From contig OZ245021.1 of NCBI GenBank assembly GCA_965223775.1, forward strand, positions 124,001-188,000: a stretch of 64,000 nucleotides of DNA. Reading direction: 5' to 3'. Both the position numbers and the translations under genes were made by a program. The DNA comes from JAJDXW01 sp965223775. Its GTDB lineage: Bacteria > Pseudomonadota > Gammaproteobacteria > HK1. Positions 26,228-33,859 of this stretch are shown in pieces. Position 1 is the stretch's first letter. Every line of letters begins with the position of its first letter. Under the pieces are notes generated by a model. It was not told the origin of the DNA, did no database searches, and worked only from the letters and a program-made list of their open reading frames with translations.

Positions 26228-26474
26228 GGTACCGCGCGGCCTTGCGAAGGTGTTGAGTGTCGCCGGACGACGACCGCGCAGCCTTGCGGCGATATCGCGG
26301 CCAGAGGTGGACTGCTTCACGTCATCGAGGGCGATGCAACGTCCGGCCAGGACGCGGTCCATGTCGATGGAGGTGTCCACAAGGAGGCGCCCCCGACCGG
26401 CCAGATCCGGCGGTTGGAGACCAGCCCCGGGGACGAATGGACTGCGGCGACGGTCCATTGCGGCAATCCGACAC

Positions 26475-26528
26475 AAATTTAACGGCGTTAACGGACAATC
26501 CGTTAACGCGAGAAAAGCTGTTAAATTT
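26475..26528. promoter_or_regulatory. Nested double inverted repeat upstream of the XRE-ImmA gene
   Basis: Outer arms AAATTTAAC (26475-26483) and GTTAAATTT (26520-26528) enclose perfect inner arms GCGTTAACGGA (26485-26495) and TCCGTTAACGC (26499-26509) separated by CAA. Four TTAAC boxes result. It lies about 150 bp before the XRE-ImmA start, in a 429-bp gap with no other gene. It could be an operator or the core of an attachment or processing site. GTTGAC is also directly repeated at 26646-26651 and 26656-26661. Confidence 0.7.
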
Positions 26529-26683
26529 CCGGACAGCGAGGACACCGACGCTGGCGCCCGGGGCCGGCAGAGACGCACGGTCGTCGCCGACAATTCACTC
26601 GGAGCTTGGGTGGGAGAGATTTTAGGGGCTTCCCGTCAGTTTTTGGTTGACAAAAGTTGACGGCGGAGGCAAGCTCCTCGGTC

Positions 26684-27811
26684 ATGCAGCGAGTGCTCTG
26701 GACCGAAGCGATCGGGGACGCGATGGCGTCGTCGGGCCTGAATCAGGCGGCCGTCGCTCGCGAGCTGGATGTCTCGCGCGAGGCCGTTTCCAAGTGGCTG
26801 CGGGGGCGAGCCGCCCCCCGGCCCGACAAGCTGCTCAGGCTTGCCCTGCTTCTCGGCCTGACCCTGGACCAGATGGTCGCTCGCACACCTGATGCGGCCG
26901 ATCCGGTCGTCGCCTTTCGGAAGAAGGGCGCTCGCAAGACGACCGACGCCCATGTCGCGCGCGCGCAGAAGATGGGAAGGCTGCTCGCGCCGGTCGTTCC
27001 CTACCTGCCGTTCAATGAGCTTGTCGCGCCGCCCGTGCTCAAGGAACCGCGCCTGAACTACGAATACGTGGAGCGGGTTGCCGCGGCGGTCCGAGCGGAG
27101 ATCGGGCTGGAGGCGTCGCACGTGCTCGACCTCCAGCATCTGATTCGGCGCTTCGGAGACTTGCAGGCCGTGCTGATCCCCGTGCTGTGGGGCACACGGG
27201 AGAAACACGAGAACGCGCTGCACATCTATTTGCCGGATTCCACCACCACTTGGATTTACCTGAATCTCGACAGCGAGGCCCACGACTTCAAGTTCTGGAT
27301 GGCCCACGAGCTTGCTCATGTCCTGGCTCCCGGTCTGCGCGGCGATCCGGGTGAGGATTTTGCCGACTCCCTGGCCAGTGCCCTGCTCTACCCCAGGCAG
27401 GTGGCCGAGGCAGGCTACCGGGGCGTAAGAAGTCTCCGCGCAAGTGGCGCCCGGATGAACGCCATCAAGGACATTGCCCGGGAACTCACCATCTCTCCGA
27501 TCACCGTCCACGAACGTCTCCGGTGCTATGCGGAGTCGGAAGAGCTGCCCGTGATCGATCTCGGAAACGCCATCTACGGCGCCGCGAGGAACGTCAACAA
27601 CGAGTATCGAACCGTCAGCGAAGCGCTCTTCGGCGAGGGTGCACCGGAACCGGCGGACTACATCCGGGTCAGCCGCGAGTTCTTCGAGAGCCCGTTCTTC
27701 GAGGCGCTTGCCGCCTATCTCGGGGAACATCCGCGCTCATCAGGCTACGTGCAGTCCATCCTCGACATCCCCTTGCTCGACGCGAAGGCAATTCATTCGG
27801 AGTTGGTGTGA
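26684..27811 (+). CDS. XRE-family HTH plus ImmA/IrrE metallopeptidase antitoxin-like protein
   Basis: A 375-residue protein. Residues 5-70 form an XRE helix-turn-helix (GLNQAAVARELDVSREAVSK, then WLRG). Residues about 150-260 form an ImmA/IrrE zinc-peptidase domain with H208-E-L-A-H212 in FWMAHELAHVL and an acidic third ligand in GEDFADSL. This Xre-COG2856 architecture is a known antitoxin class; phage ImmA relatives cleave repressors. ATG 26684 is chosen, though TTG 26657 would add 9 residues and neither has a good ribosome site. The stop abuts GTG 27812 of a PIN-domain gene, so the two form a TA operon. Confidence 0.85.
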   Translation: MQRVLWTEAIGDAMASSGLNQAAVARELDVSREAVSKWLRGRAAPRPDKLLRLALLLGLTLDQMVARTPDAADPVVAFRKKGARKTTDAHVARAQKMGRLLAPVVPYLPFNELVAPPVLKEPRLNYEYVERVAAAVRAEIGLEASHVLDLQHLIRRFGDLQAVLIPVLWGTREKHENALHIYLPDSTTTWIYLNLDSEAHDFKFWMAHELAHVLAPGLRGDPGEDFADSLASALLYPRQVAEAGYRGVRSLRASGARMNAIKDIARELTISPITVHERLRCYAESEELPVIDLGNAIYGAARNVNNEYRTVSEALFGEGAPEPADYIRVSREFFESPFFEALAAYLGEHPRSSGYVQSILDIPLLDAKAIHSELV

Positions 27812-28372
27812 GTGCCGCAGCGAAAACTGTTGCTCGATACCAACGCCTACCTGCGCGTGGCTCGGAGCATTCACCCATTGCTGTTTGCCGAGTTCGGGGA
27901 GGACCGGACCTGTCTCTACCTCATTGAGGAGTTCGAACGGGAGTTCGCCCGTAGCCGGCGACTGCGCAGCAAGTTTCCGTGGGTTGACGAGCCCGAGTAT
28001 CGAGACAACCGTCAGGTCCAGTTGCAGGTCGGAAGGAAGCAGAGGAGGGCGATCCGAACCGCTATCGACTTCATCGGAGATCAGGCGGATACGGATGTTC
28101 TCGGTGTCTCTCCGGTCGATGTCTCCGTTCTCGGACACGCCTTCGTCCTGGAGATCGGCGTCGTTACCGACGACAGGGACATGCGGGCGCTGGGCGCGAC
28201 CTTCGGTATCGAAATCATGGGCACGCTCTCGCTGCTGAAGCTCATGCTCGACGCAGGACATATCGACTTCGCGAAGGTCCGTCAGATCGCGGCGTACTGG
28301 CGGCATGAACGCGATCTTCCAGCGAAATTCGCGCGGAACTACCGAAGGTTGTTCGGAGAGCGGCCACCGTAG
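27812..28372 (+). CDS. PIN-domain toxin partner of the XRE-ImmA protein
   Basis: A 186-residue PIN-like nuclease: LLLDTNAYLRVARSI (first Asp), LIEEFEREFARS (Glu region), DVLGVSPVDVSVLGHA and VVTDDRDMRALG (second acidic cluster). Start GTG 27812 follows the TGA of the XRE-ImmA gene with no gap, indicating coupled translation. PIN toxins cut tRNA, rRNA or mRNA. Pairing of Xre-COG2856 with PIN proteins is an established TA arrangement; target unknown. Confidence 0.8.
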   Translation: MPQRKLLLDTNAYLRVARSIHPLLFAEFGEDRTCLYLIEEFEREFARSRRLRSKFPWVDEPEYRDNRQVQLQVGRKQRRAIRTAIDFIGDQADTDVLGVSPVDVSVLGHAFVLEIGVVTDDRDMRALGATFGIEIMGTLSLLKLMLDAGHIDFAKVRQIAAYWRHERDLPAKFARNYRRLFGERPP

Positions 28373-28429
28373 GTGGACGGTGGTGGATGGCGTTTCTCCG
28401 CACTCCTGACCGATTTGCGCGATCTGTCG

Positions 28430-28580
28430 CCCCCAGGCGACGAGGCAGTTCCGGCGGTTCGGGCTACTTGTCGCCAACGTGATTCCGTCTCCGCACCCGG
28501 TCCCGGCGACCCGGTGGCGTTCGAGTTCGACCGCAACTGGTGCCACCTCTTCGCCTCAGAGGGCGGCCCCCTCCCCAACT
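28430..28580 (+). pseudogene. Decayed 3' end of an ABC-transporter ATPase gene
   Basis: The peptide GPGDPVAFEFDRNWCHLFAS (28500-28559) is a close copy of GPGDPVAFDFDRDWCHLFDS at the end of the sugar ABC ATPase (stop 24716). Nucleotide similarity is strong over about 70 bp and weaker similarity with small deletions runs upstream to about 28430 (GGCGACGAG, CTTGTCGCCAA). No frame extends through it. The copies flank the NYN, HEPN and XRE-ImmA/PIN genes, so they either mark recombination between paralogous ATPase genes or an old insertion into such a 3' end. Confidence 0.7.
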
Positions 28581-28714
28581 TGCGCGCCGGCCTCTTGAAC
28601 GCTCTGCGTCCAGCGCCCGGAGCGGCCAAGGGTTCTGGGCCGAAATACCGGCCGAAGGGGGAATTGGACGATTTGTGCTACGGTTCGTATGCATACATCG
28701 GGAACGCGTGAACC

Positions 28715-29047
28715 ATGGCTTCACTCGGAGTTCTCAGCGCGCGCGACCTCAGGCAGCGCTCCGGCGAGCTCTTCAAGGACGCGGAGGAGGGCCGTCTGGT
28801 GCTCATCACGAAGCACGGGCGGCCCTCGATCCTGGCCGTGCCTTTCGACGACCGGCTCCTCGAGCTCGGTGTCCATCGGGCTTTGGCACTACACCTTTTT
28901 GAAAGCAATCACGCCACCCTGACCCGGGCGGCCAAGGTCGCGGGCGTGACCCCGGAGGAGTTCGTGAGCCTGCTCGGCAGAGCGGGGGTCCCCGCCGTCG
29001 ACTACCCACCCGAGGAGCTTGAAGAGGAGCTCGGTGCGGCCTCATGA
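28715..29047 (+). CDS. Phd/YefM-UPF0175 fusion antitoxin
   Basis: A 110-residue antitoxin of two joined modules. Residues 1-50 are Phd/YefM-like (GVLSARDLRQRSGELF then ITKHGRPSILAVPF). Residues about 55-105 are UPF0175-like (ATLTRAAKVAGVTPEEFVSL and AVDYPPEELEEEL). UPF0175 proteins are the usual partners of DUF3368 PIN-like toxins, and such a gene follows with an ATGA overlap (29044-29047). The N-terminal module would bind operator DNA. The start ATG 28735 (Met within the lead) or 28715 is uncertain by a few codons; 28715 matches MASLGVLSARDL. Confidence 0.82.
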   Translation: MASLGVLSARDLRQRSGELFKDAEEGRLVLITKHGRPSILAVPFDDRLLELGVHRALALHLFESNHATLTRAAKVAGVTPEEFVSLLGRAGVPAVDYPPEELEEELGAAS

Positions 29048-29538
29048 ACCGGCCGGTGGTGGCGGACACCGGGCCTCTCATTGCCTTGGCGAGGGTTGAG
29101 CGACTCGCACTGCTGCTGCGGCTATACGAACGGGTCGTCGTACCGCCGGCCGTTCACGCCGAACTCGCGCTCGACTCCGATCGGCCTGGCGCGAGGGTCC
29201 TTGCCGACGCGTTCAATTCGGGGTGGATTACCGTTGAAGCCGTCGCGAACTCGGCATTGGGAAGGGAACTGGCGCGACTCCTTGGTCCGGGAGAGGCTGA
29301 AGCGATCGCGCTCGCGGAACAGGAGGAAGCCAGTTTTCTCCTCGTCGACGACGCGAGAGGAAGACGAATCGCGCGTTCGCGCGAGATTTCCGTCGTCGGG
29401 GTCGCCGGCGTCATTCTGGCCGCCAAGTCCCGAGGGGAGGTCGCCGCCGTCGGTCCCATTCTCGAAGCCCTGTCGAACACCGGATACCGTCTCTCCCCCC
29501 GCCTCATCGCCGGGGTGCTCGCCAGGGCGGGCGAGTGA
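29044..29538 (+). CDS. DUF3368 PIN-like toxin
   Basis: A 164-residue DUF3368 protein, a PIN-fold toxin class. Acidic sites: VVADTGPLIALARVERLALL (D8), LGPGEAEAIALAEQ (Glu) and FLLVDDARGRRIA (Asp pair). The start overlaps the antitoxin stop by 4 nt. It converges with hisH, whose stop is 64 bases away. Ribonuclease activity is inferred from the fold. Confidence 0.88.
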   Translation: MNRPVVADTGPLIALARVERLALLLRLYERVVVPPAVHAELALDSDRPGARVLADAFNSGWITVEAVANSALGRELARLLGPGEAEAIALAEQEEASFLLVDDARGRRIARSREISVVGVAGVILAAKSRGEVAAVGPILEALSNTGYRLSPRLIAGVLARAGE

Positions 29539-29602
29539 CGCGGTTTCCATCCCAGTCGGTGTGTCAAGACAGGAATCGTGGCATTCGCCAGCGCACCGTG
29601 GC

Positions 29603-30241
29603 TCAGGGGCGCCAGTCGAAGAAGTTCCTGAGGAGCTGGAGGCCGGGGCGCTGGCTCTTCTCTGGGTGGAACTGGACCGCGAACACGTTCCCGGCCGCGA
29701 GGGCGGCGGTGAACCGGACCGCGTAGTCCGTGCTGCCGGCGACAAGCCCGGGGTCCGCGGGCTCGACGTAGTAGCTGTGGACGAAGTAGAACCGTTCGTC
29801 GTCTTCGATACCGCGCCAGAGCGGGTGCGGCGCCGCCTGCCGGACCTGGTTCCAGCCCATGTGCGGAACCTTGAGCCGGTTCCCGGTGGCGGGGTCGCGG
29901 GGCGGAAAACGGGTAACCCGGCCGCGGAACGCGGCGAGCCCCCGCGTGCCCCCGTCCTCCTCGCTCTCCTCCATCAGCGCCTGAAGGCCGATGCAGATGC
30001 CGAGGAACGGCTTCTCCCGGATCGCGTCGCGCACGCACGGTTCGAGGCCGTGGGCGGCAAGCTCGGCCATGCAGTCCCCGATCGCGCCCTGGCCGGGGAA
30101 GACGACCCGATCCGCGGCGGCGACCCGCGCCGGATCGGCGGTGACGAGCACGTCGACCGACTCGCCGCCGACGTACCGGACCGCCTTCTCGACGGAGCGG
30201 AGGTTCCCCATTCCGAAGTCGACGACCGCGACCTGCTGCAC
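29603..30241 (-). CDS. hisH: Imidazole glycerol phosphate synthase glutaminase subunit
   Basis: A 212-residue class I glutamine amidotransferase that supplies ammonia to HisF in the fifth step of histidine synthesis. N-terminus VAVVDFGMGNLRSVEKA, oxyanion strand FPGQGAIGDCM, catalytic C83 in FLGICIGLQALM, and His/Glu of the triad in VQFHPEKSQ. Length is normal. It follows hisB on the same strand after 231 nt. hisA and hisF, which usually come next, are absent: a TA pair lies there instead. Confidence 0.96.
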   Translation of the reverse strand: MQQVAVVDFGMGNLRSVEKAVRYVGGESVDVLVTADPARVAAADRVVFPGQGAIGDCMAELAAHGLEPCVRDAIREKPFLGICIGLQALMEESEEDGGTRGLAAFRGRVTRFPPRDPATGNRLKVPHMGWNQVRQAAPHPLWRGIEDDERFYFVHSYYVEPADPGLVAGSTDYAVRFTAALAAGNVFAVQFHPEKSQRPGLQLLRNFFDWRP

Positions 30242-30472
30242 GACTAGCGCTCCGGTGCCCTGGAGGGGCGACGTGGCGAGCGCCGGGCCGGTGTTCCAGC
30301 CCTTCTCGCCGGGCCGTATCGGCGCGTGGATGTGCCGGCCGTGCCGAACCCGGGCACCGTCCTCCCTTCCCTTCGCACGACAGTGCTCACTTCAGCGTCC
30401 GGGCTGATTGCCTTCGCGTCGAACCGGGCGTCCCGGGGGCGGAGCGACCCCGGCGCGGCCGGACCCTGCGGC

Positions 30473-31066
30473 TCAGAGCACGCCCTTCGTGGAGGGGATG
30501 GCTCCCGCCCGGCGCTCGTCGCGGGCGACGGCCATGCGGAGCGCCCGCCCGAATGCCTTGAACATCGTTTCCGCGATGTGGTGGGAGTTGCGTCCCTCGA
30601 GGTTGTCGACGTGCAGCGTCGCCCGAGCCGAATTGGCGAACCCCTGAAAGAACTCGCGCATGAGATCCACGTCGAAATCGCCGATGCGGGGCCGGGAGAA
30701 ATCCACCCGGTACCAGAGGCCGGGCCGACCGGAGAAGTCCATGACCACCCGCGAAAGCGCCTCGTCGAGCGGAACGTAGGCGTGCCCGTAGCGCACGATG
30801 CCGCTCTTGTCTCCGAGCGCTTCGGCCACCGCCGCCCCGAGGACGATGCCGACGTCCTCCACCGTGTGGTGGGCGTCGATCTCGAGATCGCCCTCGGCGC
30901 GAATCATGAGGTCCACGACTCCGTGACGCGCCACCTGGTCCAGCATGTGCTCAAGGAACGGAACACCGGTGACGATGTCGCACTTGCCGGTACCGTCGAG
31001 ATCGAGGGCTATCTCGATCCGGGTCTCGGTGGTGCTGCGCTTGACGGTGGCGCTTCGATTCTGCAT
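30473..31066 (-). CDS. hisB: Imidazoleglycerol-phosphate dehydratase
   Basis: A 197-residue monofunctional HisB (no phosphatase domain), the sixth step of histidine synthesis. Metal-binding signatures HHTVEDVGI and GRNSHHIAETMFKAFGRAL plus the lead FLEHMLDQVARHG are intact. ATG 31066 gives MQNRSATVKRSTTETRIEI, the normal start; further upstream sequence in frame is not family-like. It diverges from lutA across 179 bp. Confidence 0.96.
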   Translation of the reverse strand: MQNRSATVKRSTTETRIEIALDLDGTGKCDIVTGVPFLEHMLDQVARHGVVDLMIRAEGDLEIDAHHTVEDVGIVLGAAVAEALGDKSGIVRYGHAYVPLDEALSRVVMDFSGRPGLWYRVDFSRPRIGDFDVDLMREFFQGFANSARATLHVDNLEGRNSHHIAETMFKAFGRALRMAVARDERRAGAIPSTKGVL

Positions 31067-31245
31067 GACGAATCTCGAACGGAACGGCGGCCCCGCCCGG
31101 GACGCTCCTCGCGGGCGCGGCCGGGAAGACGAGACTGCGCCGGGACGGAGAGCGAGGGAGTGCCGCGGGGCGCATAGGGTACCCGACCACGCTGGCGCGC
31201 CGCCATTCTGGCGGGCCGCCGGCCGACGTGGAACAATCCGCGCCC

Positions 31246-32118
31246 ATGAACGAGGCAGGCCAGGCATCGGCGGCTCCGCGACGGCGGGTAGGACTCTTCG
31301 TCACCTGCCTGGTGGACCTCTACCGGCCGTCCACGGGCTTCGCGGCGGTGCGCCTCCTCGAAGCGGCCGGCTGCGAGGTGGAAGTGCCGCCGGGGCAGAC
31401 CTGTTGCGGCCAGCCCGCCTTCAACAACGGCGACGCGGAGACGACCCGCGCGATCGCCCGCTCGATCATCGAGCGCTTCGAGGGCTTCGACTACCTGGTG
31501 GCGCCGTCGGGCTCCTGCGCGGGGATGATCCGGTGTCACCTGCCCGAGCTGTTCGCGGACGAGGATGAGGCCGGGTGGCGGGAACGGGCCGAGCGGCTCG
31601 CCGGCCGCGCCTGGGAGCTCACGAGCTTCCTGGTGGACGTGTGCGGCCCGGCGGCGCTCGAGCGTCTCCGGGGCGCGGAGGCGCCGAGCGGGGTCCGCCG
31701 CGTGACCTACCACGACTCGTGCTCGGGGCTTCGCGAGCTCGGCGTCCGGGAGCAGCCGCGGCGTCTTCTCGCCGGGGTCGCGGGGCTCGACCTCGTCGAG
31801 ATGGCCGACGCGGAGGTGTGCTGCGGCTTCGGGGGGACGTTCTGCGTGAAGTATCCCGGGATCTCCGGGCGGATGGTGAGCGAGAAGGTCGAGAACATCG
31901 CGGCCGCCGGGGCGGACGCGGTGCTCGCGGGAGACGTCGGCTGCCTCCTCAACATCGCCGGGCGGATGGGCCGCGAGAACCGGGCCGGGCGCGTGTTTCA
32001 CGTCGCCGAGGTGCTCGCGGGCATGGCTGACCGGGGCATCGGCGAGCCGGCAACGGGGTCGTCGCGGTCGTCGCGGTCGTCCGGAACGGGCGCTGCTCGT
32101 GGGCCCGGCCGCACCTAG
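31246..32118 (+). CDS. lutA: LutA-type (Fe-S)-binding protein
   Basis: A 290-residue CCG-domain protein, subunit A of the LutABC L-lactate oxidation complex. Two cysteine-rich repeats are seen: GQTCCGQPAFNNGDAETTRA and AEVCCGFGGTFCVKYPGIS, plus HDSCSGLRELGV. ATG 31246 gives MNEAGQASAAPRRRVGLFVT. The C-terminus carries an extra Ser/Arg/Gly-rich tail (GSSRSSRSSG). It is first in a cluster with lutB and lutC, followed by hisC. Lactate as substrate is known for the family and inferred here. Confidence 0.93.
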   Translation: MNEAGQASAAPRRRVGLFVTCLVDLYRPSTGFAAVRLLEAAGCEVEVPPGQTCCGQPAFNNGDAETTRAIARSIIERFEGFDYLVAPSGSCAGMIRCHLPELFADEDEAGWRERAERLAGRAWELTSFLVDVCGPAALERLRGAEAPSGVRRVTYHDSCSGLRELGVREQPRRLLAGVAGLDLVEMADAEVCCGFGGTFCVKYPGISGRMVSEKVENIAAAGADAVLAGDVGCLLNIAGRMGRENRAGRVFHVAEVLAGMADRGIGEPATGSSRSSRSSGTGAARGPGRT

Positions 32119-32151
32119 TCCGCACCGAGTCCACGGGCCGGGCAAGGGCCG

Positions 32152-33621
32152 GTGATTCCGCAGTCCCACCGCTTTCCGGACCTCGCCGGGCGGGCGCTCG
32201 CCGACGAGGGTCTGCGCGTGGCCCTCGATCGTGCCCGCCAGGGTTTCATCGGCAACCGGCGAAAGGCGGTCGATGCCCTGCCCGAGTTCCAGGCGCTGCG
32301 CGAGGCGGCCCGCCGCATCAAGGATCACACCCTCACGAACCTCGATCTCTACCTGGAGCGGTTCGAGTCGCAGGTCACCGACTCGGGCGGGCAGGTGCAC
32401 TGGGCCGCGGATGCGGCCGAGGCGCGGGCCCGCATCATCGACATCTGCCGGCAGGCGGATGCCCGCACCGTCACCAAGGGCAAGTCCATGGTGGGGGAGG
32501 AGGTCGCGCTCAACGAGGCGCTCGAGGAAGCGGACGTCGAGGTCGTCGAGACGGACCTCGGCGAGTACATCATCCAGCTCGCGGACGAGACGCCGAGCCA
32601 CATCGTCGCGCCCGCAATCCACAAGACCCGAGAGCAGATCTGCGACCTGTTCGCCAAGCACCATGCCCCGCTCGGCCTCGGGGCCCCCGGCCTCGGGAAC
32701 GCCGAGCTGGTGGCCCGGGCGCGGGAGGTGCTGCGGCGCGACTTCCTGCGCGCCGACGTGGGCGTCACCGGGGCGAACTTCCTCATCGCGGAGTCGGGCT
32801 CGACGGTCATCGTGACCAACGAGGGCAACGGAGACCTCAGCAACACCCTGCCCCGGGTGCACATCGTCATTGCCGGCATCGAGAAGGTCCTGCCGGGGTA
32901 CGAGGATCTGTGCACCGTCCTCCGGCTCCTCGCGAGGAGCGCTACCGGGCAGGAGATGTCGGTGTACACCACCGTGTCCACCGGCCCGCGCCGGAGCACG
33001 GACCTCGACGGCCCCGAGGAGTTCCACGTGGTGCTGGTCGACAACGGCCGATCCGCCATGCTGGGCGGCGAGTTCCGCGAGATGCTGCGCTGCATCCGCT
33101 GCGGCGCCTGCCTCAACCACTGTCCCGTCTACCACGCGGTGGGCGGGCATGCCTACGGCTGGGTGTACACCGGGCCGATGGGCTCGGTGCTGACCCCGCT
33201 CATCGTGGGGCTCGACAAGGCTCACCACCTTCCGAACGCCTGCACCCTCAACGGACGCTGCGAGCAGGTCTGTCCGATGAGCATTCCCTTGCCGTCCATG
33301 CTGCGAAAGCTCCGCACGCGCGGATTCGAGCGCGGGCTCGGCACCCGGACCTCGCGCCTGGGACTCGCGGCGTGGGGATTCCTCGCACGACATCCGGCTC
33401 TCTATCGGCCCGTGACCGGGGCCGCGATCGGGGTGATGGGCTGGCTCGGACGGCGGCGGGGCGCCTTCCGCCGGCTGCCCCTCGCAGCGGGCTGGACGGC
33501 GGCGCGCGATCTCCCGGCGCCGGAGGGCGAGACCTTTCAGCGTGCGTGGCGCCGGCTCGGCAGGACCGGGGACGGGGCGGACCATGACGCAGGGCGGACC
33601 ATGACCGGGGGCGGACCATGA
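32152..33621 (+). CDS. lutB: LutB-type iron-sulfur protein
   Basis: A 489-residue LUD plus ferredoxin-type protein. N-terminal LUD domain: TVTKGKSMVGEEVALNEAL and GVTGANFLIAESGSTVIVTN. C-terminal [4Fe-4S] motifs CIRCGACLNHCPVYHAVGG and CTLNGRCEQVCPMSIP. The start is GTG 32152 (VIPQSHRFPDL), 33 nt after lutA. Its tail past about residue 465 is non-conserved and created by a threefold GGCGGACCATGAC repeat (33577-33622). Its stop overlaps the ATG of a micro-ORF (ATGA, 33618-33621). Confidence 0.94.
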   Translation: MIPQSHRFPDLAGRALADEGLRVALDRARQGFIGNRRKAVDALPEFQALREAARRIKDHTLTNLDLYLERFESQVTDSGGQVHWAADAAEARARIIDICRQADARTVTKGKSMVGEEVALNEALEEADVEVVETDLGEYIIQLADETPSHIVAPAIHKTREQICDLFAKHHAPLGLGAPGLGNAELVARAREVLRRDFLRADVGVTGANFLIAESGSTVIVTNEGNGDLSNTLPRVHIVIAGIEKVLPGYEDLCTVLRLLARSATGQEMSVYTTVSTGPRRSTDLDGPEEFHVVLVDNGRSAMLGGEFREMLRCIRCGACLNHCPVYHAVGGHAYGWVYTGPMGSVLTPLIVGLDKAHHLPNACTLNGRCEQVCPMSIPLPSMLRKLRTRGFERGLGTRTSRLGLAAWGFLARHPALYRPVTGAAIGVMGWLGRRRGAFRRLPLAAGWTAARDLPAPEGETFQRAWRRLGRTGDGADHDAGRTMTGGGP

Positions 33622-33622
33622 C
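33577..33622. repeat. GGCGGACCATGAC x 3 at the lutB 3' end
   Basis: Copies at 33577-33589, 33593-33605 and 33610-33622. The last supplies the overlapping ATGA of lutB and the first micro-ORF. Confidence 0.9.
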
Positions 33623-33743
33623 GGGACGCGCGGTTGCGGCGCGCCTCGGGGTGGCGAGACCGCCGGCGCTCTTTCGAGCACCGCACGCTCGGCGCCCGAT
33701 CGTCCGCAAGGCGAAGCGCCCCTCGGGGAGCCAGGGGCCATGA
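33618..33743 (+). CDS. Micro-ORF 1 between lutB and lutC
   Basis: A 41-codon frame, MTGRAVAARLGVARPPALFR to a C-terminal PIVRKAKRPSGSQGP, starting in the lutB stop (ATGA) and ending in the start of a second, similar frame (ATGA, 33740-33743). The two frames are diverged copies of one unit of about 120 bp. It is unrecognised. It may be an expressed coupled peptide or only a duplicated spacer that keeps translation running into lutC. Confidence 0.4.
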   Translation: MTGRAVAARLGVARPPALFRAPHARRPIVRKAKRPSGSQGP

Positions 33744-33859
33744 GCGCGGTTGCAGTGTCGCTCGGGGGGGCGAGACTGCCGGCGCTCCTTTGGTTGCCGC
33801 GCGCTCGGCCTCCGATCGTCCGCAAGGCGAAGCGCGCCTCGGGAAACTCGGGGCCATGA
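33740..33859 (+). CDS. Micro-ORF 2 between lutB and lutC
   Basis: A 39-codon frame, MSAVAVSLGGARLPALLWLP to PIVRKAKRASGNSGP, a paralogue of micro-ORF 1 (shared GAR/PALL and PIVRKAKR). Its stop again overlaps the next start (ATGA, 33856-33859), that of lutC. Both frames keep start, stop and coupling despite many substitutions. Function unknown. Confidence 0.4.
   Translation: MSAVAVSLGGARLPALLWLPRARPPIVRKAKRASGNSGP

Noticed and set aside
26251..26430. Possible minus-strand coding stretch in the gap before the XRE-ImmA gene
   Set aside because: The peptide looks balanced (LLVDTSIDMDRVLAGRC) but has no start, no recognisable family and no continuation.
28373..28711. 112-codon frame after the PIN gene as a real gene
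   Set aside because: Only its middle matches the ABC ATPase C-terminus; the rest is unrelated, so it is treated as a pseudogene fragment.
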